A DNA stretch of 43,843 nucleotides from positions 1 to 43,843 of the forward strand of contig CAJOLJ010000015.1 of the NCBI GenBank assembly GCA_905235445.1, read 5' to 3'. The notes beneath the pieces were generated by a model, which was given only the letters and a program-made list of their open reading frames with translations, made no database searches and was not told where the DNA came from. Of the stretch, positions 17,240 through 26,273 are shown piece after piece; position 1 is the stretch's first letter; each line of letters begins with the position of its first letter. Position numbers and translations under genes: made by a program. Source of the stretch: an uncultured Bacteroidales bacterium. Its GTDB lineage: Bacteria > Bacteroidota > Bacteroidia > Bacteroidales > UBA932.

Positions 17240-20200
17240 ATGATTAGCTTACTTAAATCCTCCGCCGGTTCGGGCAAGACCTACAACCTGGCAAAGACAT
17301 ACATAAGGATGATCCTGACGAGCCCGGACCCCAGGGCCTATCGCCATGTGCTGGCCGTGACTTTCACAAACAAGGCTACCGAGGAGATGAAAAGCCGCAT
17401 CCTCAAGGAACTGGACATCCTTTCCTGCGACACTCCCAGCTCCCCCTACTACGGGGAGTTCCGCCCCCTGTTCCCCTCCGATGACGCCCTGCGGCAGAAG
17501 GCCACCGACGTCCTCTCCGAGATTCTTAGGGACTACAGTTCCTTTGCTGTCAGCACCATAGACAAGTTCTTCCAGCAGGCCCTCCGCTCCTTCGCCCGGG
17601 AAATCGGGCAGTTCGCTTCCTACCAGGTGGAACTCGACAAGGAATCCCTCGTGAAAGAGAGCGTGGACAGGATACTGGATTCCCTGAGCGAGGAGGGGGC
17701 CGCCTCCCGCTCGATGATAGATTGGCTCAGTTCCTCGGCCCTCTCCCAGCTGGAGAGCGGCTCTTCCATGAAACTGGAGAGCGGTCTGTACAGCATGGCA
17801 TCCAACCTGATGTCGGAAGGGCACAGGACCCTGATGGAACAGAACGGGAGAAGGCTCCAGGACAGGAATCTCTCCTTCGACATCCTCTACTCCAAGGAGT
17901 GGCTGTCCCAGGTAAGGGAGAATCTCACCGCCTACAGGGACCGCTTCAAGGGCCGGGTCGAGGCTGCGGCCGGGGAAGTGCTCTCCGTCTTGGACTCCAA
18001 AGGCGTGGACCCCTCCGACTTCTACAAGGGCTTCTTGAAAAGCGTCCTGAAATACCAGGGCATGAGAGGTGACATCGAACCTCTCACCGATGCTTTCGTA
18101 AGTAGGGCCCTTGACCCTTCAGGGTGGTTCTCCAAGAAAAACGCTTCCCTCCTTGCGAGGGTCCAGGGACCCCTTGAAGGTCCGCTTGGGACGTTCGTAT
18201 CCCTTTTCGAGGGTGATGACTACAAGGCCTACTGCACCGCACAGAACCTTCTGCCGCAGCTCTACGACCTCGGGATCGCCAGGGAACTGAGGGAACAGTT
18301 CCGGATGATCCTGCAGGAAAAGAACGTGCTGAGCATCGATGACTCCAACGTCCTTCTCAGAAGAATCATAGCGGGCAGCGACGCCCCTTTCGTGTACGAG
18401 AAAATGGGAGTGAAGTTCGAGAACTTCCTCCTGGACGAGTTCCAGGACACGTCCCAGGTTCAGTGGGAGAACTTCGTCCCGCTTCTTCGGGAGAGCGACT
18501 CCACAGGGCGGGACAACCTTCTTGTCGGGGATGTCAAGCAGAGCATCTACCGCTGGAGGGACTCCGACTGGAAACTCTTCGAAAGCGGGGTCCGGAAGGT
18601 CTTCCCTGCGGCAAGTGACAAAGCCCCCCTTCAGGATAACTGGAGAAGCCTTCGAACTATCGTGAAATTCAATAACGGCTTCTTCGCCCACTCGGCAGGG
18701 ATCCTGGATTCCCGCCTCGGGGGCGGACAGGACATGATAAAGGGCATCTACAGGGACGTATGCCAGGAAGTCCGTACAAAGGATTCCCAGGAGGGGTCCG
18801 TAAGGCTTACTTTCTGCTCACCCAGTGATGAACTGGATGCAGTGTACGGGGCTGTCCTATCCGCCCTTCAGAGGGGTGCCACCTACGGGAAGATAGCAGT
18901 CGTGGTGAGAACCAATGTCAAGGGAGCCGATGTGGCGACGCACCTCATTTCCAAGGGGATTCCCGTCATATCGGATGAGTCCCTGAAAGTGAAATCCTCC
19001 CCCTCGGTGAGGCTCATCGTATCGCTTCTCTCCCTTCTTGACAACCCCAAGGACAAGGTCGGGTATTACCAGGCCCAGAAGATAGCAGTGACCCTTCCCA
19101 CCAGCTGGCTCTCCCTGGAGGACCTCTGCGAGCAGATAATCCGCTCCGTCTGGAAGGACGGGGCAGTCCCCGAAGGGGAAGTCCTCTACGTGCAGTCCTT
19201 CCTCGACGATGTGGTAAGCTATGCCCGCAGCGGCGGAAACAACCTGCACCTTTTCCTGGAGCACTGGAAGGAAGCGTCCCCGTCGCTGAGCTCCCCCCAT
19301 GGGGTTGACGCAGTCAGGATAATAACCATCCACAAGTCCAAGGGACTTGAGTTCCCGTACGTGATTATACCGTTCCTCGAGGGAATAGATCTGTACAACT
19401 CGAAAAAGACCCGGAAGTGGGTGTATTTCTCGGGGGAGGGCACTCCCCTCGAGGGGAAGGCGGATGGCCTTTATTACCTCGGCCTGTCGAAGCAGTCCCT
19501 AAGTACACTCTATGCCGAGGAGTACCTGCAGGAACTTCTCATGCAGTACATAGACAACATCAACAATACCTATGTAGCCTTCACCAGGGCGGAAAAGGGC
19601 CTGCACATCATAGGTGCCCTTCCCGACTCCCTTGGAAAAGTAGACCCGAGCGCCATCTCCGAGGCCATGCTGCCCTCCATTGAATACCATGACTTCTGCG
19701 AAATCCTCTACGCCTACGCCTGTGCGGGGGTGGATCCTTCCCTCGGGAGGATTGCAATACCCGAGGAGGAAAGACCGGTACCCCTTGTGAACGGCACCGT
19801 GGTGGAGTTCCAGAGGGGAGTGATGTATGATTTCGGGGCGGCTTCGAAAAAAGAAGGGGAAGAAGACGGGAAGAAGAAAGCCTCCGCCCCCTCACCCACC
19901 CCGGTTGGCACCTCATTCCGCTCATATCCGATGACTGGTATAGGCTTCCGGGGAGAGGAGGGACAGCTGCTCGAAGAAGAGCAGTCCCCCTCCCTTAGGC
20001 TTCGCCTCTCTTCCGATGCCTATGAGTTCTTCTCCCAGGAAGGCTCCCTCGGCACTTCCTCCCGCATAAGGGGAATAGTCCTCCATGACATCCTTTCCAG
20101 GATGCGGGATCCTTCCGACCTGGAAGCGGCGCTAAGTGAGGTCCTCGGTGAAGGGGGATTCTCCCCCAGGGACCTTGAGGAGTACCGTGACCTTCTGTCT

Positions 20201-20590
20201 ACCTCGATCGAGAGGGCAACCCTCAGGATTGATGGACGGACCCTCAGCGTGAAAGAAGTGTTCTTCCCCCGGGGGGAGGGATACAAAGTCATCTGCGAAA
20301 GGACATTCCTGCGGCCCGGTGACCTGAAACCACTCCGCCCGGACAGGGTGGTCATTGACCTTGAGCGCCGGGAGGCGGTCGTGGTGGACTACAAGTTCGC
20401 TTCCCCCGATACCGCTGAGAGGGAAAAGTACACCTGGCAGGTGCGTTCCTACTGCAAACTTGTCGGGAGGACATTCAAGGTCCATGTGAGAGGGTTCCTG
20501 TGGTTCATCCAGAAAGGGGAGACCAGGGTGGTGGACGTGGACTACGGCTCCCCTCACAGTGAAGAAATTAAAGAGGTGGACAACTGCTAG
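17240..20590 (+). CDS. addA: AddA-like UvrD-type helicase-nuclease
   Basis: 1116 aa, superfamily 1A helicase with a C-terminal RecB-family nuclease. Motifs in order: Walker A AGSGKT (9-14), Ia AVTFTNKATEEMK, II LLDEFQDTSQVQW, III GDVKQSIYRWRDSD, IV DNWRS, V TIHKSKGLEFPYVI, VI TYVAFTRAEKGL. The nuclease motif LRPDRVV...VVDYK lies at the end (Asp1050, Lys1052). It unwinds and cuts DNA ends as the motor subunit of AddAB. Start chosen because the P-loop begins nine residues in, as in all family members, and because of the tight spacing to addB. Confidence 0.93.
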   Translation: MISLLKSSAGSGKTYNLAKTYIRMILTSPDPRAYRHVLAVTFTNKATEEMKSRILKELDILSCDTPSSPYYGEFRPLFPSDDALRQKATDVLSEILRDYSSFAVSTIDKFFQQALRSFAREIGQFASYQVELDKESLVKESVDRILDSLSEEGAASRSMIDWLSSSALSQLESGSSMKLESGLYSMASNLMSEGHRTLMEQNGRRLQDRNLSFDILYSKEWLSQVRENLTAYRDRFKGRVEAAAGEVLSVLDSKGVDPSDFYKGFLKSVLKYQGMRGDIEPLTDAFVSRALDPSGWFSKKNASLLARVQGPLEGPLGTFVSLFEGDDYKAYCTAQNLLPQLYDLGIARELREQFRMILQEKNVLSIDDSNVLLRRIIAGSDAPFVYEKMGVKFENFLLDEFQDTSQVQWENFVPLLRESDSTGRDNLLVGDVKQSIYRWRDSDWKLFESGVRKVFPAASDKAPLQDNWRSLRTIVKFNNGFFAHSAGILDSRLGGGQDMIKGIYRDVCQEVRTKDSQEGSVRLTFCSPSDELDAVYGAVLSALQRGATYGKIAVVVRTNVKGADVATHLISKGIPVISDESLKVKSSPSVRLIVSLLSLLDNPKDKVGYYQAQKIAVTLPTSWLSLEDLCEQIIRSVWKDGAVPEGEVLYVQSFLDDVVSYARSGGNNLHLFLEHWKEASPSLSSPHGVDAVRIITIHKSKGLEFPYVIIPFLEGIDLYNSKKTRKWVYFSGEGTPLEGKADGLYYLGLSKQSLSTLYAEEYLQELLMQYIDNINNTYVAFTRAEKGLHIIGALPDSLGKVDPSAISEAMLPSIEYHDFCEILYAYACAGVDPSLGRIAIPEEERPVPLVNGTVVEFQRGVMYDFGAASKKEGEEDGKKKASAPSPTPVGTSFRSYPMTGIGFRGEEGQLLEEEQSPSLRLRLSSDAYEFFSQEGSLGTSSRIRGIVLHDILSRMRDPSDLEAALSEVLGEGGFSPRDLEEYRDLLSTSIERATLRIDGRTLSVKEVFFPRGEGYKVICERTFLRPGDLKPLRPDRVVIDLERREAVVVDYKFASPDTAEREKYTWQVRSYCKLVGRTFKVHVRGFLWFIQKGETRVVDVDYGSPHSEEIKEVDNC

Positions 20591-20593
20591 GCA

Positions 20594-20624
20594 TTGCGGC
20601 AGGATACGATTTTTTGTAACTTTG
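20594..20624 (+). promoter_or_regulatory. Promoter for the DUF4290-ftsK unit
   Basis: TTG (20594-20596), 20 nt, TAACTTTG (20617-20624): full consensus spacing, directly after the addA stop. The leader would be about 65 nt. Confidence 0.75.
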
Positions 20625-20695
20625 CACTTTTGGGACAGTGACAATTATTTACCGCTCTGTCCAGCCTAAGAAATTAAAGACAGAAAACATACAAG

Positions 20696-21388
20696 ATGGA
20701 CGCAAAATACTATCAGAGGGACCTCCCTGTGCAGGAAAGCGAAGTTCACGAGGAGTACCTCGACTACAATACCCAGAGACCCAAGCTCCTTATGAGGGAG
20801 TACGGGAGGAACATAGTGACGATGGTGATGCAGCTCAGAGATATCCCCGACCGTCAGAAAAGGACCGAGCAGGCTTCCTGCGTCATCCGTTCCATGAAGG
20901 CCCTGAACCCTTCCGTCGTGCAGGAGGAGAACTGGGAGCAGAAACTCTGGGACCACCTTTTCATCATCGCCGGTTATGACCTTGACGTGGACTCTCCCTA
21001 TCCCAAGCCCCAGCCCGAGGAGGCAGGGTCGCGCCCTTCCCCGATTCCCCTTCGCCGGAACCCCATCAAGGCCACCCACTATGGCCGCAACATAGAGAAT
21101 ATCATCGAGGTCATCTGCGGCATCGAGGACGGGGAGCAGAAAACGGACATGATCAGGCGCCTTGCCATCTACATGAGGCAGCAGTACCTCATCTGGAACA
21201 AGGACAGCGTAGCCGACGAGACCATTTTCCACGATATCGAGAAACTCTCCGACTACCGTATCCACGTTCCCGAAGGCATCACCCTGTCGAAGGTGTCCAC
21301 CGATATGAGCTATTCCCGTCCGGGCATGAACCTGGACTTCGTGAACCGTAAACCCGTAGGCGGAAAGAAATTCAAGAAGAAACGCTAA
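20696..21388 (+). CDS. DUF4290 domain protein
   Basis: 230 aa, matching the Bacteroidota-specific family DUF4290 (PF14123). Recognisable stretches are YNTQRPKLLMREYGRNI near the start, WDHLFIIAGYDLDVD, and KATHYGRNIENIIE in the centre. It is soluble, without signal peptide. The C-terminus is very basic (NRKPVGGKKFKKKR), compatible with nucleic-acid or ribosome contact; that is inference. The family's function is unknown. The ftsK start follows 5 bp later, so the two are one transcription unit. Confidence 0.88.
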   Translation: MDAKYYQRDLPVQESEVHEEYLDYNTQRPKLLMREYGRNIVTMVMQLRDIPDRQKRTEQASCVIRSMKALNPSVVQEENWEQKLWDHLFIIAGYDLDVDSPYPKPQPEEAGSRPSPIPLRRNPIKATHYGRNIENIIEVICGIEDGEQKTDMIRRLAIYMRQQYLIWNKDSVADETIFHDIEKLSDYRIHVPEGITLSKVSTDMSYSRPGMNLDFVNRKPVGGKKFKKKR

Positions 21389-21393
21389 AGAAG

Positions 21394-24327
21394 ATGCCAT
21401 CGACCCCCACACCAAGCAAGCCCCACAGGCAGGAACCCCGACCCGTTCCTTCCTCTCAGGCGGCCCCTTCCGCTGTCAAGGCCCAAGCGGCCCGGCAGTC
21501 CACCTCCCGTGGCGGTAACCCTTCGTCCTCCTCCTCTTCCCAGAAGGCGAAGCCAAAGCCGAAGAAGGGCTCCTCTTCTTCCAGGTCCCGCTCCAAGGCT
21601 CCCCGTCGCAGCCTCAACCCCATCAGAGGGTGGAAGGAGATGGACCCTCACAAGAAGGACCTCATCAGGAAGACCATAGGTCTCGTGGTGGGGGCGTTCG
21701 CCCTCTTCACCCTGGTGGCCTGCATATCATACATTTTCAATTGGAAAGCAGACCAGAGCGTCCTCGGGGATCCCCAGGGGATGGACAAGGCTGCGTCAAT
21801 ATCCAATGCAGCCGGTAAATTGGGAGCCAGGTGGGCTTCCCTCCTTGTCGGGGGATGGTTCGGGGTCGGAGCCTTCGCCCTCGTTGTGACCCTCGGGGCG
21901 ATTGCCTGCAGGCTGTTCTTCAAGCAGTGGCATTTCAGCGTATTCAAGGCCGTGCTCCTCTCCCTTGCCGCATCCCTCGTCATTTCATGGATAGGCAGTT
22001 ACATCGGAGTCCTGATGGGCAACCAGACCGCCCTCGGGGGAGGTTACGGAGGAGAGTGCGGGACCCTTGTCGTAACCGAGACCATAAACAAGATCGGCAC
22101 TTTCATGACCGGTCTTGTCATTCTTATCATTACCGTCCTGTGGTTCGTCCTCGCAAGCGCCCGTTTCGGGAGATGGTTCGAGTCCCTGGGTGAAGTGAAA
22201 CCCAAAGAACCCGGTACCGAAGAAGGCGAAGGTGATGTTGCACTTGCCCCCGGGCTTTCCCTCCAGGGTGGCGAATTCCCCGGTGATGAAGGCGGCAGCG
22301 CTCTCGAAGCGGAAAACCCGGATGACACCTCCTCCACAGCGGACGATGCCCCCTCTGACTCTAAGCGGGAGTCCGGCAAAGCCTCCTTCGGGCAGAAGAT
22401 GAAGAGCTTCTTCCTGTTTCTCATCGGAAAAGACGATGATGACGATGAAGATGAAGAAGGGGATGACACCAATGAGGAAGGCGAGGATGAAGGAAAGGGC
22501 AAGGATCCTCTCGGAAATCTTCCCTCAGGGGAAGGCTGGGACCTCCCGATCGAGGGGGATGAGGACAGCGAAGAAGTGAAACCTGCAGCGGCCCCAGGAC
22601 AGCGACCGCAAGTGGCCGCCTTCTCAGGGGACGCTTCCACCGAAATCAAGGTCCTTAGCGACGGACCCGTCCGAAGGGACCCTGCCGACCCCTCCTCCGG
22701 GGTGAACCCCGGCAGGCTGGAAGTCCAGGAGGGACCCGCCCTCGATACCACCATACAGGAGGAACTCCCTCCTTTCGACGTGAAGGACGAACTGCGTGAG
22801 TACGAGTTCCCTCCTCTTGACCTCCTCGGGGAGCACAAGGAGAACCAGCACGTGGTCCCGGAGGACGAGCTCAAGCGCAACAACCTCCGTATCCGCAACG
22901 CCCTCAAGACCTACAAGATCGAGGTTGACAACGTAAGGGCCGTCATGGGACCTACAGTCACCCTGTACAAGGTCTATCCCGCACCGGGGGTGAAGATTGC
23001 GGCGATAAAGGCCCTCCAGGACGATATCGCCATGGCCCTCAAGGCCACCGGGGTCAGGGTCGTGACCCTGAACGACTCCGTGGGAATCGAGGTGCCGAAT
23101 GACCGTCCTTCGATGGTCCCGCTGAGGGCAACCATCAATGATGAGAATTTCCGTAGCAGCAAGGCTGAACTGCCCGTTGCCATAGGTTATGCCACCAAGA
23201 GCCAGTCCGTGAAGGTCTTTGACCTGGCTGATGCACCCCACCTCCTTGTGGCAGGTGCCACGAAGCAGGGTAAGTCCGTGGGACTGAATGTCCTGATCTC
23301 CTCGCTGTTGTACAGCAAACACCCCTCGGAACTGAAATTCGTCTTCGTCGACCCGAAGATGGTGGAGTTCACTGCATATTCCCGCCTCCTGAAGCACTAT
23401 CTCGCAGTGCTTCCTTCCTCCGGAAACGAGGATGAGGAGAGGGAGAATGCCATCGCCAAGAGTCCGCAACAGGCAGAGGCCGTTCTCAAGAGCCTGTGCA
23501 TAGAGATGGACGAGAGGTACAAACTTCTGAGCAAGGCCCTCGTGAACAAGATAACCCTCTACAACCAGAAGTGGAAGGACCGTCACCTGCTTCCTACGGA
23601 AGGGCATAAGTTCATGCCTTACCTGGTGGTGGTGGTCGATGAGTTCGCCGACCTTACCATGGCCTCCGGGGACAACAAGCAGACCGCGAGGAGCATCTCC
23701 AACTCCATCATCCGCCTCGCCCAGAAAGGTAGGGCCGCCGGCATCCATGTCGTGCTTGCGACCCAGAGACCCTCTGTGGATGTCATAACCGGCCTAATCA
23801 AGTCCAACTTCCCTACGCGCATTGCGTTCAGGACATTCTCCATGACGGACTCCAGGACCATCCTCGACAGCCCCGGTGCCGAGAAGCTCATCGGTAACGG
23901 AGACATGATCTACTATGCCGGAGTGAATGTCGAGAGGGCCCAGTGCGCCTTCATAAGCAATGACGAGATCAATGCGGTGACCAAGCACATCGAGGGCCAG
24001 GTCGGTTACAGGAAGAGCTACAATACTCCCTATTACCTGCCCGCACCCGAGCCCGACCAGGTAGAGGACGGTTCCGCCATGCTCGATGCCCATTCCCTCG
24101 ACGAGAGGTTTGAGGAGGCTGCCAGGCTGGTGGTCCAGAGCCAGAGAGGCTCCACTTCCGACCTCCAGAGACGTCTTGGCATGGGTTATGCAAAAGCAGG
24201 TAGGGTGATGGACCAGCTGGAGCAGGCCGGGATAGTCGGTCCCCAGGAGGGCTCCAAGCCCCGCCAGGTGCTTGTGGACGACCTCGATGAACTGGAGAGC
24301 ATACTTTCTGCCCTGCGCTCCGCCTAG
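21394..24327 (+). CDS. ftsK: DNA translocase FtsK/SpoIIIE
   Basis: 977 aa. A Ser/Pro/Lys-rich cytosolic tail of about 85 residues precedes four transmembrane segments (about 90-110, 145-175, 185-210, 230-250). A long acidic, proline-containing linker (DDDDDEDEEGDD region) follows, then the motor: Walker A AGATKQGKS (620-628), Walker B VVVVDEFADL, and the translocase signature RAAGIHVVLATQRPSVDVITG. The C-terminal gamma winged helix (about 905-975) would read polar DNA sequences. It pumps chromosome ends through the closing septum and works with XerCD. Walker A has Lys-Gln where many have Gly-Ser, so the P-loop is slightly unusual but keeps GKS. Confidence 0.96.
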   Translation: MPSTPTPSKPHRQEPRPVPSSQAAPSAVKAQAARQSTSRGGNPSSSSSSQKAKPKPKKGSSSSRSRSKAPRRSLNPIRGWKEMDPHKKDLIRKTIGLVVGAFALFTLVACISYIFNWKADQSVLGDPQGMDKAASISNAAGKLGARWASLLVGGWFGVGAFALVVTLGAIACRLFFKQWHFSVFKAVLLSLAASLVISWIGSYIGVLMGNQTALGGGYGGECGTLVVTETINKIGTFMTGLVILIITVLWFVLASARFGRWFESLGEVKPKEPGTEEGEGDVALAPGLSLQGGEFPGDEGGSALEAENPDDTSSTADDAPSDSKRESGKASFGQKMKSFFLFLIGKDDDDDEDEEGDDTNEEGEDEGKGKDPLGNLPSGEGWDLPIEGDEDSEEVKPAAAPGQRPQVAAFSGDASTEIKVLSDGPVRRDPADPSSGVNPGRLEVQEGPALDTTIQEELPPFDVKDELREYEFPPLDLLGEHKENQHVVPEDELKRNNLRIRNALKTYKIEVDNVRAVMGPTVTLYKVYPAPGVKIAAIKALQDDIAMALKATGVRVVTLNDSVGIEVPNDRPSMVPLRATINDENFRSSKAELPVAIGYATKSQSVKVFDLADAPHLLVAGATKQGKSVGLNVLISSLLYSKHPSELKFVFVDPKMVEFTAYSRLLKHYLAVLPSSGNEDEERENAIAKSPQQAEAVLKSLCIEMDERYKLLSKALVNKITLYNQKWKDRHLLPTEGHKFMPYLVVVVDEFADLTMASGDNKQTARSISNSIIRLAQKGRAAGIHVVLATQRPSVDVITGLIKSNFPTRIAFRTFSMTDSRTILDSPGAEKLIGNGDMIYYAGVNVERAQCAFISNDEINAVTKHIEGQVGYRKSYNTPYYLPAPEPDQVEDGSAMLDAHSLDERFEEAARLVVQSQRGSTSDLQRRLGMGYAKAGRVMDQLEQAGIVGPQEGSKPRQVLVDDLDELESILSALRSA

Positions 24328-24370
24328 AAAGGAGAGTCCGTCCCTTCATCATAAAAAAAAGACTTGTGAT

Positions 24371-25039
24371 ATGGGAAAGATTGAAAATAAAGCGCTTTCA
24401 CGGGGAGGGAGACTCTTTCTCCTGCTTCTTTCCTGCGCTGCCCTGACGGCTCTCCCTCTTGGGGCCGGGGACAGGGGAGGTGATGACGTACTGTCCCGCT
24501 TCAGCGCCAAGGCCGCAGGGGCCCTTGTGAGCTTTGACTATAGCTACTCCATGCCAAATGGCATGACGGTGGTGAAAGGGTCGGGGAACATCCGCATCCA
24601 AGGACAGAAGTACATAATGGTGGGAGACGGACTGGAAGTCTACTGTGACGCTCTCTCAAGGTGGACTCTCGACAGGGAGTCCGAGGAAATGATAATTGAA
24701 AGTGTCATGCCGGAGGACTATCTTTCCAACCCCGCATCCCTGCTTGGCAGGGTGGACGTCCTCTTCCCTCACAGGAAACTCTCACAGGAATCTTTCCAGG
24801 GCAGAGCTGCCACCGCCGCCACGCTCACTCCCGAGGAAGGGACCTCTTCCATCTCGAAGGTGAAACTCTACTTCCGTGGCGAGACCCCGGTAGGCATGGT
24901 GATGACTCTTGCTAACGGTTCCGATACCACGGTCGAGATATCGTCCCTCCAGTTCCTGCCCAAAGTGGATGAGGGGGCCTTCTCATTCGACGAAAAGACC
25001 CTTGGGAGCGGATGGATTTCGACGGACCTGAGGCAGTAG
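24371..25039 (+). CDS. LolA-like outer-membrane lipoprotein carrier
   Basis: 222 aa from ATG 24371, with signal peptide (LFLLLLSCAALTALPLGAGD). The mature protein resembles the LolA/LolB fold (PF16584, LolA-like): VLSRFSAKAAGALVSFDYSYSM, GSGNIRIQGQKYIM, EVYCDALSRWTLD. LolA is the periplasmic chaperone that moves lipoproteins to the outer membrane. The position straight after ftsK is a conserved neighbourhood in Bacteroidota, which supports the call. It is 43 bp from the ftsK stop and ends before a strong hairpin. Confidence 0.85.
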   Translation: MGKIENKALSRGGRLFLLLLSCAALTALPLGAGDRGGDDVLSRFSAKAAGALVSFDYSYSMPNGMTVVKGSGNIRIQGQKYIMVGDGLEVYCDALSRWTLDRESEEMIIESVMPEDYLSNPASLLGRVDVLFPHRKLSQESFQGRAATAATLTPEEGTSSISKVKLYFRGETPVGMVMTLANGSDTTVEISSLQFLPKVDEGAFSFDEKTLGSGWISTDLRQ

Positions 25040-25065
25040 CCTCCGCCCACAATAGGACAAATGAA

Positions 25066-25099
25066 AGTCCCGGCCCTCCCGCAGTGGAAGGCCGGGACT
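25066..25099. terminator. Bidirectional terminator between lolA-like gene and apbE
   Basis: AGTCCCGGCC (25066-25075) pairs perfectly with GGCCGGGACT (25090-25099) over a 14-nt loop. It lies between the two convergent stop codons. Confidence 0.75.
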
Positions 25100-25118
25100 C
25101 TTGCATCCATGGAAAGTG

Positions 25119-26177
25119 CTAGCGGGAAACCAGGTTGAACCCTTCCGATGCCCAGGTTCCCATGTTCCCGTCGCCCTCAGCGTAGATCAGATAACCTTCC
25201 AGGGTGGGGTCCCCCTCAATCAGGGCCTTGCTTTTTTCAAGACCAAGTACCATGCACCATGTGGCGAGAGCATCGGAGGTGGTGGCGTCCGGGGATACGA
25301 CCGTGGCGCTGAGAAGACTGTTCTCGGCGGGATAGCCGCTTCTGGGGTCAATCGTGTGGGCGTACTTCTTGCCGTCCTTCACATAGAACTTGCGGTAGTT
25401 CCCTGAAGTGACCACGCCCCTGGGGGAGGCGTCCCCCTGCCAGATGCCCTGTATCTGGGCCCCCAGTTCCTGGTTCCCGTCAACGGGCTTGTCAACGGCG
25501 ATGCTCCATCCGACACCACTTGGATTCAGCCCGTCGCAGAAGATTTCCCCGATATCGACGAGCATGGACTTGGCGCCCAGGGAGTAGAGCCACTTCGCTA
25601 CCGCATCGCAGCTGTACCCCTGGGCTATGGCGTTGTAGTTGAGCTTCTGTCCTGAAGCGCCCCTCAGGCACAGCTCCCTGAAAGCCTCCCTGTCCGATGG
25701 CAGATGCGCCATGCCGTAGTTCTCCTTCAGGAAAGCGACCCTCTCATCGCTTGGCATCTTCCCCTCCTTGAACCCGAAGCCCCACTCGTCGAAAAGCGGT
25801 CCTGCCGCCATGTCCAGGGCCCCTTCGCTCCTCTCCCAGTATCCCCTGGAAATCATGTACATGTCAAGGAACATGTCATTGGGGACGATGCCCTCCCCGG
25901 CATTGAACCTGGACAGGAGGGAAGAGTCGTTGTACCCGGACAGGGTAGTGTCTATGAGGGTCAGGATGGAATCTATCCCCTCCTTGATTTTAATGGGAGG
26001 GGTGCTCACCCCCTTCAGGGAGAGTTTCACGCTGTAGGTTCCTCCCTGCGCATAGCCCGTAATGGAGACATACGGGGAAGGGTTGTGGCAGGATGAAAGG
26101 AGCAGGGAGAGGAGAAGACAGCAAAAAGCGGCCATCGGGACCGCCCGCGCTGACTTATGTGAGAAGGAAGAATTCAT
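25119..26177 (-). CDS. apbE: FAD:protein FMN transferase (ApbE) lipoprotein
   Basis: 352 aa. Lipobox LLLSSC, with the lipidated Cys at about residue 30. ApbE transfers FMN from FAD to a Thr of periplasm-facing flavoproteins, such as the NqrB/NqrC and RnfD/RnfG subunits. Family stretches: YNDSSLLSRFNAGEG, LNYNAIAQGYSCDAVAKWL, MLVDIGEIFCDG, VTSGNYRKFYVKDG, AHTIDPRSGYPAEN (catalytic/flavin region) and DATTSDALATWCMVLG with the metal-binding Asp/Thr. It is transcribed alone, divergent from the FISUMP lipoprotein. Its flavoprotein partners are not in this window. Confidence 0.93.
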   Translation of the reverse strand: MNSSFSHKSARAVPMAAFCCLLLSLLLSSCHNPSPYVSITGYAQGGTYSVKLSLKGVSTPPIKIKEGIDSILTLIDTTLSGYNDSSLLSRFNAGEGIVPNDMFLDMYMISRGYWERSEGALDMAAGPLFDEWGFGFKEGKMPSDERVAFLKENYGMAHLPSDREAFRELCLRGASGQKLNYNAIAQGYSCDAVAKWLYSLGAKSMLVDIGEIFCDGLNPSGVGWSIAVDKPVDGNQELGAQIQGIWQGDASPRGVVTSGNYRKFYVKDGKKYAHTIDPRSGYPAENSLLSATVVSPDATTSDALATWCMVLGLEKSKALIEGDPTLEGYLIYAEGDGNMGTWASEGFNLVSR

Positions 26178-26209
26178 GGAAGAGGGGTTGTGGCAAAGTA
26201 TTTGCTTTA

Positions 26210-26246
26210 CAAAAGTAGGTGAATTTGCTGAAATTCCCTAACTTTG
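26210..26246. promoter_or_regulatory. Divergent promoter pair, apbE and FISUMP gene
   Basis: TACTTTTG on the minus strand (26210-26217) faces apbE with a leader of about 26 nt. TAACTTTG on the plus strand (26239-26246) faces the gene at 26274 with about 20 nt. Both fit TAnnTTTG; their -33 boxes would overlap each other and are not clear. Confidence 0.55.
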
Positions 26247-26273
26247 CATGATTATACCTGATTTCGATATAAG

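Noticed and set aside
22170..22195. tRNA-like GGTTCGAGTCC stretch
   Set aside because: Inside the ftsK coding region, with no matching acceptor or anticodon arms.
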